11,157 bases of DNA from Bacillota bacterium (lineage in GTDB: Bacteria > Bacillota_I > Bacilli_A > Acholeplasmatales > Acholeplasmataceae): NCBI GenBank assembly GCA_023431045.1, contig JAEYXZ010000063.1, positions 1 to 11,157 of the forward strand. Direction: 5' to 3'. A program made the position numbers and the translations under genes. The first letter of the stretch is position 1; every line of letters starts with the position of its first letter. Of the stretch, positions 1 to 7,807 are shown in pieces. A model generated the notes under the pieces. That model worked only from the letters and a program-made list of their open reading frames with translations, searched no databases and was not told the DNA's origin.

Positions 1-1
1 A

Positions 2-2038
2 CCATACATTACACATCCGGTTGCTGTCGCACGCATTCTTACCGATCTACAAGCAGGTCCTTCAACCTTAATTGCAGCACTGCTTCATGATACTGTTGAA
101 GATACTGACTTAACACTTGATGAAATAGAACAAGAATTTGGTAAAGATGTCTCACAGCTCGTTGATGGTGTCACTAAATTAAACAAGCTATCATTCAATA
201 TTGAATCTCAAGCGGAAAACCATCAGAAAATGTTACTCGCAATGGCAAAAGACATTCGAGTTGTCTTAGTGAAGATTGCCGACCGTCTTCATAATATGAG
301 AACGCTCGATTCAATGGCACCAGAAAAACAAATTAGAATTGCTAAAGAGACTTTGGAAATTTACGCACCAATCGCGCATCGATTAGGTCTTTTCCGCATG
401 AAGGCTGAACTAGAGGACCGCTCACTTCGTTATGTCGATCCTTCGATGTATTACAAAGTATCCAATTTAATTAAAGCTAAAAAAGCCGAACGTGAGAGTT
501 CAATCGATCATGTTATTGAATACATCACAACATTATTCACTGAATCCGCAATGACGAACTTTGAAATCAAAGGCCGGATTAAAAATATTTATTCGATTTA
601 TAAGAAGATGGTTAATTCACAACGTGCATTCGAAGATATTTATGATTTATTAGCAGTTAGAATTATTGTCGATAAAGTTGAATCTTGTTATCAAGCATTA
701 GGAATCATCCATGCTCATTTCACCCCAATTCCAAGACGTTTTAAAGATTATATTGCTGTTCCAAAACCGAATATGTACCAATCACTTCATACCACGGTTC
801 TCCATAGTGATGGGACCTTATTTGAAGTTCAAATTCGTACTCATGAAATGGATATGGTTGCTGAAAATGGGATTGCTGCCCACTGGGCATATAAAGAAAA
901 TAAAGTTTATTCTAAAGAGAAAGAACAATTTGAAATTGCACAACGTCTAAAATGGTATGCTGAGTTATTAAAATTAGCAGAAGATGAAGATGAGAAGAAA
1001 GAAAAGAGCGAAACATTTGTTGAAACGGTTAAAACCGATATTTTATCTGCAAATGTTTATGTCTATACACCAAAAGGTGAAGTCATTGAATTACCTGTTG
1101 GATCAACACCGATTGACTTTGCATACCGCATTCATACCGATATTGGTAATCGAATGGTTGGAGCAATGGTTAATAATCGAATTGTCACACTAGACCATGA
1201 GCTACAACATGGTGATGTGGTTGCGATTAAAACGAATAAGAACTCGAGTGGTCCATCCGAAGACTGGATTAAGATTGCTAAATCTCCACATGCTAGACAT
1301 AAGATTAAGGGTTTCTTAAACAAAGAAAATCGCGATCAAATCTTAGCAATTGGTCAAGATTTACTCCAAAGAGAATTATCACTTGCTAAAATTGATGTTG
1401 CATTAACCGATGATATGGTTAAGAAAATGTTTGAGAAAAACATGGTAGAGACGGTTGAAGATCTCTGTTTTGAAATTGGTAAAAATAATATTTCACCCAA
1501 AACAGTTATTAATAAACTAACTCAACCAGAAGTTGGTCGAGAAGCAATTATTCAACGTCAAATGGAAAAAACGGCTCGTCAACTCATTTCAACATCAGAT
1601 ACGGGTGTTGTTGTAGAAGGTTTAACTTCACCTCAAATCAAACTCGCAAATTGTTGTACACCAGTTCCAGGGGATGATATTCTTGGCTATGTAACTAAAG
1701 GTAGTGGTATTGTCGTTCACGCGAAACATTGTTCAAACCTAAAGGAATATGATGCAAATCGTTTATTACCCGCATATTGGGGTACTAATATTACAAGAAA
1801 GTATGCGACTTGGATCAAGATTATTGGTACTAACCGAAACGGTATGTTAAATGACATTATTACAACCACAAACGCGGGTGGCGTGAGCATTGCTGAAATA
1901 TCTGCAGTATCCAATAATCAATTAGAAAATATCATTAAGCTTAAAATTTCACTTAATAATTTATCAGAGTTAAACGCCTTAATTGCTAATCTTCATAAAG
2001 TCCAACAAGTCTATTATGTAGAGCGTGAAATCAGATGA
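2..2038 (+). CDS. rel: Bifunctional (p)ppGpp synthetase/hydrolase, Rel/SpoT family, 5' end cut by window edge
   Basis: This enzyme makes (p)ppGpp from ATP and GTP/GDP and also hydrolyses it, setting the stringent response on starved ribosomes. An open frame runs from base 2 with no stop, so the start lies outside; 678 codons are visible and roughly 50 N-terminal residues are missing compared with the usual ~730. The HD hydrolase domain shows a metal-site His (14-16), the HD pair in LLHDTVEDT (86-91) and the later ADRLHNMRTL. The synthetase domain has RFKD (737-748), the version found in bifunctional rather than RelA-only enzymes, then KPNMYQSLHTT and EVQIRTHEMD. TGS (VYVYTPKGEVIELP), the CC/zinc-finger-like domain (Cys-Cys at 1652-1657, then HxxxC) and a C-terminal ACT domain follow. 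All key residues that can be seen are intact, so both activities are expected. The stop overlaps the dtd start as ATGA, suggesting coupled translation. Confidence 0.96.
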   Translation, partial: PYITHPVAVARILTDLQAGPSTLIAALLHDTVEDTDLTLDEIEQEFGKDVSQLVDGVTKLNKLSFNIESQAENHQKMLLAMAKDIRVVLVKIADRLHNMRTLDSMAPEKQIRIAKETLEIYAPIAHRLGLFRMKAELEDRSLRYVDPSMYYKVSNLIKAKKAERESSIDHVIEYITTLFTESAMTNFEIKGRIKNIYSIYKKMVNSQRAFEDIYDLLAVRIIVDKVESCYQALGIIHAHFTPIPRRFKDYIAVPKPNMYQSLHTTVLHSDGTLFEVQIRTHEMDMVAENGIAAHWAYKENKVYSKEKEQFEIAQRLKWYAELLKLAEDEDEKKEKSETFVETVKTDILSANVYVYTPKGEVIELPVGSTPIDFAYRIHTDIGNRMVGAMVNNRIVTLDHELQHGDVVAIKTNKNSSGPSEDWIKIAKSPHARHKIKGFLNKENRDQILAIGQDLLQRELSLAKIDVALTDDMVKKMFEKNMVETVEDLCFEIGKNNISPKTVINKLTQPEVGREAIIQRQMEKTARQLISTSDTGVVVEGLTSPQIKLANCCTPVPGDDILGYVTKGSGIVVHAKHCSNLKEYDANRLLPAYWGTNITRKYATWIKIIGTNRNGMLNDIITTTNAGGVSIAEISAVSNNQLENIIKLKISLNNLSELNALIANLHKVQQVYYVEREIR

Positions 2039-2490
2039 GAATGATTGTCCAAAAGGTTAAGTATGCAAAATTAACCGTCAATGATGTCTTAATATCACAA
2101 ATCAAAGAAGGTTATTTAGTCTATTTAGGTGTTCGTTACTCAGATGATTTAAAATTGGCTGAGAAGATGGCTGATAAGTTAACAAAGTTAAGACTCTATT
2201 ATGATGAAAATGATAAAATGAACTTGAGCTTAAACAAAGCGATTCATGAAATTATGGTCGTATCGCAGTTTACACTCTACGGCGATGTGACAAGAAATCA
2301 TCGTCCAAGTTTCACTGAAGCAGCATCAGGGGATGTTGCAAGACCAATCTATTTACACTTTATTGATTATTTAATTAACCTAGGTTATACTGTGAAACAA
2401 GGTCAATTTGGTGAACATATGAAAATTGAAACAATCAATGATGGACCACTTAATCAATGGGTCACAATGGGGGAAAATAATGAAAATTAA
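2035..2490 (+). CDS. dtd: D-aminoacyl-tRNA deacylase
   Basis: Dtd hydrolyses D-amino acids, and mischarged glycine, from tRNA in the cytoplasm, acting as a homodimer in translation quality control. The 151-residue length is normal for the family. The N-terminus (MRMIVQKVKYAKLTV) matches the usual start. The first signature is intact as SQFTLYGD (residues 77-84), followed by RPSF (90-93). The second signature, normally FGAxM...NDGPVT, reads FGEHM (125-129) and NDGPLN (135-140). The Gly-Pro pair that forms the cross-subunit gate is kept, but Ala becomes Glu and the final Thr becomes Asn. I regard it as a true Dtd with a diverged C-terminus; whether activity is changed is unknown. The start overlaps the rel stop by four bases, and the end overlaps the next gene by 11. 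Neighbourhood with rel is conserved in many Bacillota. Confidence 0.93.
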   Translation: MRMIVQKVKYAKLTVNDVLISQIKEGYLVYLGVRYSDDLKLAEKMADKLTKLRLYYDENDKMNLSLNKAIHEIMVVSQFTLYGDVTRNHRPSFTEAASGDVARPIYLHFIDYLINLGYTVKQGQFGEHMKIETINDGPLNQWVTMGENNEN

Positions 2491-3553
2491 TTATCGATTA
2501 TTAAATATTCTCATTTTACTAGCGATTGTTATTTTAGGTATTTATATTTACCCATATGTGAGTACTTTAATCAATAATGCAATACTCGCAATTATGCCAT
2601 TGATTCTCGCATTCTCACTTGCATATATTTTAAATCCACTCATTAACTTGCTTGAAAAGATCAAAATACCTCGATTCTTAGGAATCTTTTTAGTTTATGC
2701 TGTGACGGTTTTATTCTTTATCTATTTAATCTTTGGTGTGATTAAACCAGCACTTGATGACTTAGGTAATATTTCAGATGGTATTACAAATATTATGAAT
2801 GAGATTGGTCGAATCACAGGACTAAATACGATTGATGTGACAGCTTATATCATAGATATTGTTGCTGATACTCAAGCTCAAATTAATTCATTCTTTACAG
2901 CAACAGAAGGTACCGCTGGAGATGTTTGGTATACAATTGTTGCTGGTGCTGTCATCGTTGTCGTTGGGATTATCTTTGTCTTTAATTTTCCAAAAATGCG
3001 CGATAAAGCCAAAGTATACCTAGGTGAAAATGTCAAACCTAAAACCTATGACTACATTAGAGCTCTCGATCATGAACTAACGACTTATTTATGGGCAGAA
3101 GTTATTATTGCATTTATTCAATTTGTTGAATATAGTTTATTAATGCTCATTCTATCCTTTTTCTTCCCACAATTCTTTCCGCTCGTCTTATTAGTCGGCT
3201 TTGTTGCGGCGGCATTATCCTTAATTCCATATTTTGGTGGATATTTTGCAATTATCTTTACCGCAATTATCATCATGACACAACCGGTAGCGGCTTACGG
3301 TATGATTGGACTAGGCATATTTACACTAATCTTCCCACAACTAGATGCGTATGTCATTAATCCAAAGATTTATCACTCTCAACTCAAATTAAACCCAGTT
3401 ACAACGATTGCTTTTGTACTTTTAGGACAAGCATTCTTTGGTATTATTGGAGCGATTCTATCGGTTCCTGCACAAGTGATTTGGGTTGTTACTTGGCAAT
3501 ATTATAAGGACAATTTTAAGTCGGGTATAAAGAAATTTAATGATAATATGTAA
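2480..3553 (+). CDS. AI-2E family transporter (PerM/YtvI-like integral membrane protein)
   Basis: This is a 357-residue polytopic membrane protein of the AI-2E/UPF0118 family (PF01594), whose members include the autoinducer-2 exporter TqsA, Na+/H+ antiporters and many of unknown substrate. Hydrophobic segments lie near residues 8-24, 34-52, 66-88, 150-170, 205-230, 235-248, 254-285 and 303-340. The soluble stretch around 90-145 between the early and late helices is typical. Family marks are ALSLIPYFGGYFA (245-257) and NPKIYHSQLKLNP (294-306). I chose the ATG at 2480 because GGGGGAA sits just upstream and the protein then starts at the first helix; an in-frame ATG at 2426 would run through the dtd coding end. 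The gene overlaps dtd by 11 bases, so it probably belongs to the rel transcript. Its substrate cannot be told from sequence. Confidence 0.9.
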   Translation: MKINYRLLNILILLAIVILGIYIYPYVSTLINNAILAIMPLILAFSLAYILNPLINLLEKIKIPRFLGIFLVYAVTVLFFIYLIFGVIKPALDDLGNISDGITNIMNEIGRITGLNTIDVTAYIIDIVADTQAQINSFFTATEGTAGDVWYTIVAGAVIVVVGIIFVFNFPKMRDKAKVYLGENVKPKTYDYIRALDHELTTYLWAEVIIAFIQFVEYSLLMLILSFFFPQFFPLVLLVGFVAAALSLIPYFGGYFAIIFTAIIIMTQPVAAYGMIGLGIFTLIFPQLDAYVINPKIYHSQLKLNPVTTIAFVLLGQAFFGIIGAILSVPAQVIWVVTWQYYKDNFKSGIKKFNDNM

Positions 3554-3562
3554 TTGACTTAA

Positions 3563-3591
3563 TTAACATTAAATGATAAACTTTATATAAG
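3563..3591 (+). promoter_or_regulatory. Probable sigma-A-type promoter of the T-box operon
   Basis: TTAACA (3563-3568) and TATAAG (3586-3591) are separated by 17 bases and match the housekeeping -35 and -10 consensus fairly well. Transcription would begin near 3597-3598, exactly where stem I of the T-box leader begins. TTGACT at 3554-3559 is a better -35 box but has only GATAAA 15 bases downstream. The assignment rests on pattern and position only. Confidence 0.55.
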
Positions 3592-3597
3592 TAAATC

Positions 3598-3785
3598 GGT
3601 TGAAGATGAAGAAAAAATATCTCCTTTATTACAAGCGACTGAGTGGTTGGTGAAAACTCAGAATAAACAGATATGGGACAACTTCTGAAACCAAGAGTAA
3701 CTTTGAGGGCTATGGATTCCATAGAACTAAGGTGGCACCGCGAAATGATTCGTCCTTAGATTAAGTTTTAAGGACGTTTTTCTTT
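3598..3785 (+). promoter_or_regulatory. T-box riboswitch, predicted to sense uncharged tRNA-Asp
   Basis: The leader has the full set of T-box parts. Stem I is closed by GGTT-GAAG (3598-3605) with CTTC (3682-3685) and AACC (3689-3692). Higher up, ATATC (3617-3621) pairs with GATAT (3670-3674) and TTTATT (3625-3630) with AATAAA (3662-3667). An AG-rich bulge (3631-3638) sits below the distal hairpin CTGAGT/ACTCAG (3639-3661), whose loop carries GGTTGGTG. Stem III is CTATGG/CCATAG (3710-3724). The antiterminator pairs CTAAGG (3727-3732) with CCTTAG (3754-3759) around the T-box core GGTGGCACCGCG (3731-3742). The best specifier codon is GAC (3677-3679), followed by A as usual. The UGGC bulge (3733-3736) would pair with a tRNA ending GCCA, as tRNA-Asp does with its G73; tRNA-His has C73 and would not fit. 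The leader precedes the hisS-aspS operon. Pairings were done by eye. Confidence 0.93.
3751..3785 (+). terminator. Intrinsic terminator of the T-box leader
   Basis: CGTCCTTA (3751-3758) pairs perfectly with TAAGGACG (3769-3776), extendable by a G-U and an A-U pair, and is followed by TTTTTCTTT (3777-3785). Its 5' arm contains the CCTTAG half of the antiterminator, so the two structures exclude each other: charged tRNA gives termination, uncharged tRNA gives read-through. It may also stop transcripts arriving from the rel-dtd block, since no other terminator is visible after 3553. Confidence 0.92.
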
Positions 3786-3803
3786 AAGAAAAGAGGAGTA
3801 AAT

Positions 3804-4349
3804 ATGAAACAACCAGTCATTATTTTCGAAAATTTAATGTTAAGAGACATCAATGTCCATGATGCAAAAGATATGTATGAATACGGAAAAGATATCGATG
3901 TTGTTAAGTACTTATCATGGGGACCATACCAAGATTTATCTGAAGCAGTTGGATCCATTAAACAGTATTTTTTAACACGTCCACTAAAAGGACTACCGGT
4001 TGGATATGCAATTGTTGATACCACGAAAGATAAAATGATTGGTACAATTGATTTTCACACCAAACATTCAGATGGTTCATATGAAATTGGATTCTGCTTG
4101 AATAAGGATTATTGGGGACAAGGGATTATGACTAAAGCTTTAAGAAAAATTCTTGAAGTTGGATTTTATTATCATGGATTTCATAAAATCGTGATTGGTC
4201 ATGCCGAAAATAATCTTGCTTCGAAACGTGTCATCGAAAAGAATGGGTTTATCTTTGATAAGGTTGATTTAGAGCGCTATTATAACCGTTTTACTGGACT
4301 AAATGAACCATCCAGTTTGTATTATTTGACGAAGGAGACATTCAAATGA
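3804..4349 (+). CDS. GNAT family N-acetyltransferase (RimJ/RimL-like)
   Basis: The 181-residue protein is a single-domain acetyl-CoA-dependent acetyltransferase of the RimJ/RimL-like group (Acetyltransf_3). It begins with the usual LMLRDINVHDAKDMYEY strand-helix, has MIGTIDFH and YEIGFCLNKDYWGQGIMTKAL, where WGQGIMT (104-110) is the pyrophosphate-binding loop (Q/RxxGxG/A), and ends with HAENNLASKRVIEKNGF containing the N...S helix (Asn137, Ser140). The substrate is unknown; relatives acetylate ribosomal-protein N-termini, amino acids, antibiotics or aminoacyl-tRNA. A strong GAGGAG (3793-3798) lies five bases before the ATG. It is the first gene after the T-box terminator and overlaps hisS by four bases (ATGA), so it should be induced when tRNA-Asp is undercharged. 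That placement hints at a link with translation, but this is inference. Confidence 0.9.
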   Translation: MKQPVIIFENLMLRDINVHDAKDMYEYGKDIDVVKYLSWGPYQDLSEAVGSIKQYFLTRPLKGLPVGYAIVDTTKDKMIGTIDFHTKHSDGSYEIGFCLNKDYWGQGIMTKALRKILEVGFYYHGFHKIVIGHAENNLASKRVIEKNGFIFDKVDLERYYNRFTGLNEPSSLYYLTKETFK

Positions 4350-5608
4350 GTTTTGTAAAAGTCAAAGGAACTTATGATGTTCTACCAAATGAATCAAGAG
4401 CTTGGCAAGCACTAGAAAGTCATATTCGCGATTTATATCGCCTTTATAACTATGCCGAAATTCGCACACCAATCATGGAGTACAGCGAAGTCATTCACCG
4501 CGAAACAGAATTCTCTGATACTGTTACAAAAGAAACTTATAATTTTAAGGATAAATCCGATCGTGACTTAACACTTCGTCCAGAAGGAACAGCTGGAGTA
4601 ATCAGAAGTTATATTGAAAATAAACTTTATGTCGACCAAGAAGTGGTTAAACTTTATTACATGGGACCAAACTTCCGTTATGAAAGACCTCAAAAAGGAC
4701 GCTTTAGACAATTCATGCAATTTGGTGTCGAAGCGGTCGGTTCAAATGATCCAAGACTAGATGCAGAAGTGATTGCACTTGCACACCAAACAATTGAATC
4801 ATTGGGATTAAAAGGTGTTGTCGTTAAAGTTAATTCCCTTGGTGATGATTTAAGTAAAGAAAACTTTAAAGAAGCTTTAAAAAACTACTTATTACCATAT
4901 GAAGAACAACTCTCGCCAGATTCTAAAAGTCGTCTTGTCAAAAACCCACTTCGTATCTTAGATTCAAAAGACCCATCAGATCAAGTTATCATTAAAGATG
5001 CACCACGCCCTGTTGATTTTTTAACGGTGGAAGCGAAGGCTCATTTTGATTTAGTCATTCATACTCTGGATTTATTAAAGATTCCATATGTACTGGATCC
5101 AAAACTCGTTCGTGGTCTTGATTATTACTCTCACACTGTGTTTGAGATTCAAGCTGAAATTGAAGGCTTTGGAGCTCAAAATGCTTTAGGTGGTGGTGGT
5201 CGTTATCAAAGTTTAGTGAAAGAACTAGGTGGACCAGACCAAGCGGGCATTGGGTTTGCTTTTGGGATGGAAAGACTATTAAGTGCGCTTGAAATCGAAG
5301 GTGTTAAGTTGACTGCTGAAGAAGCACTAGACGTATACTTCATTACTTTTGATGACCAAGCTAAAAACTATGCACAACCACTTTTACAATCAGTTAGAAA
5401 AGCTGGATTAAAAGCTGAAATGAATTACTCAATGAAATCCTTTAAAGGACAATTAAAGCATGCACTTAGATTGAATGCAAAGTTTATTGCGATTATCGGT
5501 GAGGATGAAATGAAGCAATCAGTCGTTAGTTTAAAGAACACAAAAACCGAAATTCAAGAAACTGTCAAGATGGATGAACTGATTCATCATTTAAAGGAGT
5601 TAATCTAA
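4346..5608 (+). CDS. hisS: Histidyl-tRNA synthetase
   Basis: HisRS charges tRNA-His with histidine using ATP; it is a cytoplasmic class IIa homodimer. The 420-residue length is normal. After the N-terminal KGTYDVLPNE come motif 1 (around 38-60), TLRPEGTAGVIR (76-87), motif 2 as RYERPQKGRFRQF (111-123), the histidine-specific RGLDYY (256-261), GGGGRY (282-287) and motif 3 as GIGFAFGMER (301-310). A C-terminal anticodon-binding domain covers about 330-420. AAGGAG (4332-4337) lies eight bases before the ATG, and the start overlaps the GNAT stop. The gene is followed directly by aspS, the pairing common in Bacillota. The T-box upstream fits tRNA-Asp rather than tRNA-His, so hisS appears to be controlled by aspartate charging. 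Confidence 0.98.
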   Translation: MSFVKVKGTYDVLPNESRAWQALESHIRDLYRLYNYAEIRTPIMEYSEVIHRETEFSDTVTKETYNFKDKSDRDLTLRPEGTAGVIRSYIENKLYVDQEVVKLYYMGPNFRYERPQKGRFRQFMQFGVEAVGSNDPRLDAEVIALAHQTIESLGLKGVVVKVNSLGDDLSKENFKEALKNYLLPYEEQLSPDSKSRLVKNPLRILDSKDPSDQVIIKDAPRPVDFLTVEAKAHFDLVIHTLDLLKIPYVLDPKLVRGLDYYSHTVFEIQAEIEGFGAQNALGGGGRYQSLVKELGGPDQAGIGFAFGMERLLSALEIEGVKLTAEEALDVYFITFDDQAKNYAQPLLQSVRKAGLKAEMNYSMKSFKGQLKHALRLNAKFIAIIGEDEMKQSVVSLKNTKTEIQETVKMDELIHHLKELI

Positions 5609-7308
5609 TGTATACTTATACACATCATAACGCAGAATTAAGTCTTAAAGACGTTGGCAGCCATGTTGCACTCAAAGGGTGGGTTGCTAAGAAAAGAAAC
5701 CTAGGTGGACTTATTTTCATCGATTTAAGAGATAAATATGGGATTACACAATTAGTTGTGAGACCTGAAAGTCTTGTTTATGAAGATGCAAGTCAACTTA
5801 AAAATGAATATGTCATCGAAATCAAAGGGGTTGTCTTAGAACGTGAAAGTAAGAATGCTAATTTAGCAACTGGTGATGTCGAAATATTAGTCACTGCACT
5901 TCATATTCTAAACACCGCTGAAACACCACCGATTACACTTGGCGATCAAGATAATATCGCAGAAGATGTTCGTCTTAAATATCGTTACCTTGATTTAAGA
6001 AGACCAAGTTCACAAAATTATCTACTCAAAAGAAGTCAAATTACTCAAGCTGTCCGTGAATCTTTAATTGAACAAGGATTTACAGAACTTGAAACACCTT
6101 ATCTAGTTAAGTCAACACCAGAAGGAGCAAAAGAATATTTAATACCTTCAAGACTTTATCATGGTGAGTTTTACGCACTTGCACAATCTCCACAAATTTT
6201 TAAACAAATGTATATGGTAGCAGGTTTTGAAAAGTACTTCCAACTCGCACGTTGTTTTAGAGATGAAGATTTACGTGCTGACCGTCAACCTGAATTCACT
6301 CAAATTGATATCGAAGCATCATTTGTTGACCAAGATGATATCTTGAATTTAAGTGAAAGAATGATGGCTCATGTATTTAAGCGAATTCTTAATAAAGACT
6401 TAAGACTTCCACTCCAAAGAATGCCATATCATGAAGCATTTGATTTATATGGCTCAGATAAACCAGACTTACGATATGAACTAAAAATTCAAACATTTAC
6501 TGATCAAGTAAAACCTTTTAATATTGGATTGTTTGAAGGACGCGAAGCAATCCGTGGATTCATGGTTAAGAATCATGATGTCTTCACACGAAAGGCAATA
6601 GATCGTTATACAATGGAAGTGAAGAAAAATCATGGTGAAGCACTAGCATATGTTAAAAATGAAAAAGGTGCATTAAGTGGTTCAATCGCAAAACTTGTCA
6701 ACGAAAGCTTAATTCCTGATGGATATACGTTATTCCTAATTCCTGGAAGCTATGAAAACTCAACCAATGCTGCTGGTGCATTAAGAAAAGAACTCGCTAA
6801 GGATTTAAATTTAATTGATCCTCAAGCTGAGGCTTTATTATGGGTAACAGATATGCCACTCTTTGAATATCGCGAAGAAGAAAATCGTTATTATGCAAAA
6901 CATCACCCATTCACATCCCCTAAGGATATTGATACATTTGATTCAAATCCAAGACATGCGATAGCAAAAGCATACGACTTAGTCTGGAATGGTTATGAAA
7001 TAGGTGGCGGATCAATTCGAATCCATAACCAAGAAGTTCAAACCAGAATGTTTAAAGCATTAGGCTTTGAACCAGAACAAATTAAACAGAAATTTGGTTT
7101 CTTAGTCGATGCACTTAAATATGGAACACCTCCACATGGTGGGGTTGCATTTGGTCTTGATCGCTTGGTCATGTTAATGACTAAGACTGAAAATATTAGA
7201 GATGTCGTTGCATTCCCTAAAACTCAATCAGCAAGAGACTTGATGATGCAATCTCCTAATATCGTTGATACAAAACAATTAGAAGAACTAGGAATCAAGG
7301 TGAAATAA
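5608..7308 (+). CDS. aspS: Aspartyl-tRNA synthetase, bacterial type, probably discriminating
   Basis: AspRS charges tRNA-Asp with aspartate; class IIb, cytoplasmic homodimer. At 566 residues it is slightly shorter than the usual ~590. The N-terminal OB-fold anticodon-binding domain (about 1-105) contains GWVAKKRNLGGLIFIDLRD. In the catalytic domain, YRYLDLRRP (126-133) leads into motif 1, LAQSPQIFKQ (191-200) contacts aspartate, motif 2 is FRDEDLRADRQPEFTQID (217-234) and motif 3 is GGVAFGLDRL (511-520). The bacterial insertion domain lies between motifs 2 and 3 (about 280-410). Leu32 occupies the place where non-discriminating enzymes, which also charge tRNA-Asn, usually have His; this suggests strict tRNA-Asp specificity and hence a separate AsnRS in the genome. 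The ATG shares TAATG with the hisS stop, and AAGGAG (5594-5599) is eight bases upstream. Confidence 0.98.
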   Translation: MYTYTHHNAELSLKDVGSHVALKGWVAKKRNLGGLIFIDLRDKYGITQLVVRPESLVYEDASQLKNEYVIEIKGVVLERESKNANLATGDVEILVTALHILNTAETPPITLGDQDNIAEDVRLKYRYLDLRRPSSQNYLLKRSQITQAVRESLIEQGFTELETPYLVKSTPEGAKEYLIPSRLYHGEFYALAQSPQIFKQMYMVAGFEKYFQLARCFRDEDLRADRQPEFTQIDIEASFVDQDDILNLSERMMAHVFKRILNKDLRLPLQRMPYHEAFDLYGSDKPDLRYELKIQTFTDQVKPFNIGLFEGREAIRGFMVKNHDVFTRKAIDRYTMEVKKNHGEALAYVKNEKGALSGSIAKLVNESLIPDGYTLFLIPGSYENSTNAAGALRKELAKDLNLIDPQAEALLWVTDMPLFEYREEENRYYAKHHPFTSPKDIDTFDSNPRHAIAKAYDLVWNGYEIGGGSIRIHNQEVQTRMFKALGFEPEQIKQKFGFLVDALKYGTPPHGGVAFGLDRLVMLMTKTENIRDVVAFPKTQSARDLMMQSPNIVDTKQLEELGIKVK

Positions 7309-7309
7309 C

Positions 7310-7807
7310 ATGAAAGAAATTACTTTTGCAGGTGGTTGTTTTTGGGGTGTAGAAGCATACTTCAAACAACTAAGAGGTGTCGTTGATACATCGGTTGGTT
7401 ATGCGAATGGTAATAAAGAGAATCCAAGTTATCGTGAAGTTTGCGATGGTATCGCAACCCACGCTGAAGCAGTTTATATTAAGTATGAAGAAAATGAGAT
7501 TTCTTTATTTCAGCTTTTTGAACATTTCTTCAGAATTATTGATCCAACCACAATGAATCGTCAAGGACATGATATTGGTGTTCAATATCGTAGTGGTATT
7601 TATTACCATGATTTAGATACAAAAGAACAAGCTCTTCAATATATCGCAGAAGAACAAAAAAAATACAGTAAAAAAATCGTTGTTGCACTAGAACCATTAA
7701 AAAACTATTATTTAGCTGAAAATTATCATCAAGATTATTTAGATAAAAATCCGGGTGGTTATTGTCATGTTGATTTAAACCTAGCGAAAGAGGATGAGAA
7801 GAAATGA
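7310..7807 (+). CDS. msrA: Peptide methionine sulfoxide reductase A
   Basis: MsrA reduces the S-epimer of methionine sulfoxide in free methionine and proteins, repairing oxidative damage in the cytoplasm with thioredoxin as usual donor. The 165-residue protein has the catalytic motif GGCFWG with Cys10 as nucleophile, the GYANG loop (30-34), the conserved HAEAV (51-55), FFRIIDPTTMNRQGHDIGVQYRSGIYY and the C-terminal YHQDYLDKNPGGYCHVD. Cys152 in GYCH is the likely resolving cysteine, as in other single-domain MsrA proteins. No MsrB domain is fused and none is encoded nearby. AAGGTG (7298-7303) precedes the ATG, which is one base after the aspS stop; the stop overlaps the next start as ATGA. Confidence 0.97.
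   Translation: MKEITFAGGCFWGVEAYFKQLRGVVDTSVGYANGNKENPSYREVCDGIATHAEAVYIKYEENEISLFQLFEHFFRIIDPTTMNRQGHDIGVQYRSGIYYHDLDTKEQALQYIAEEQKKYSKKIVVALEPLKNYYLAENYHQDYLDKNPGGYCHVDLNLAKEDEKK

Noticed and set aside
2426..2479. N-terminal extension of the AI-2E protein from the ATG at 2426
   Set aside because: It lies within the dtd coding end, adds a polar 18-residue piece without family likeness, and has no ribosome binding site; GGGGGAA serves the ATG at 2480.
3554..3580. TTGACT (3554-3559) with GATAAA (3575-3580) as the promoter
   Set aside because: The spacing is 15 bases and the start would fall well before stem I; TTAACA/TATAAG with 17 bases fits the leader better, although both could be used.
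3761..4024. Minus-strand open frame opposite the T-box end and GNAT gene
   Set aside because: It is antisense to a terminator and a clear acetyltransferase, has no recognisable protein features and no good start context.
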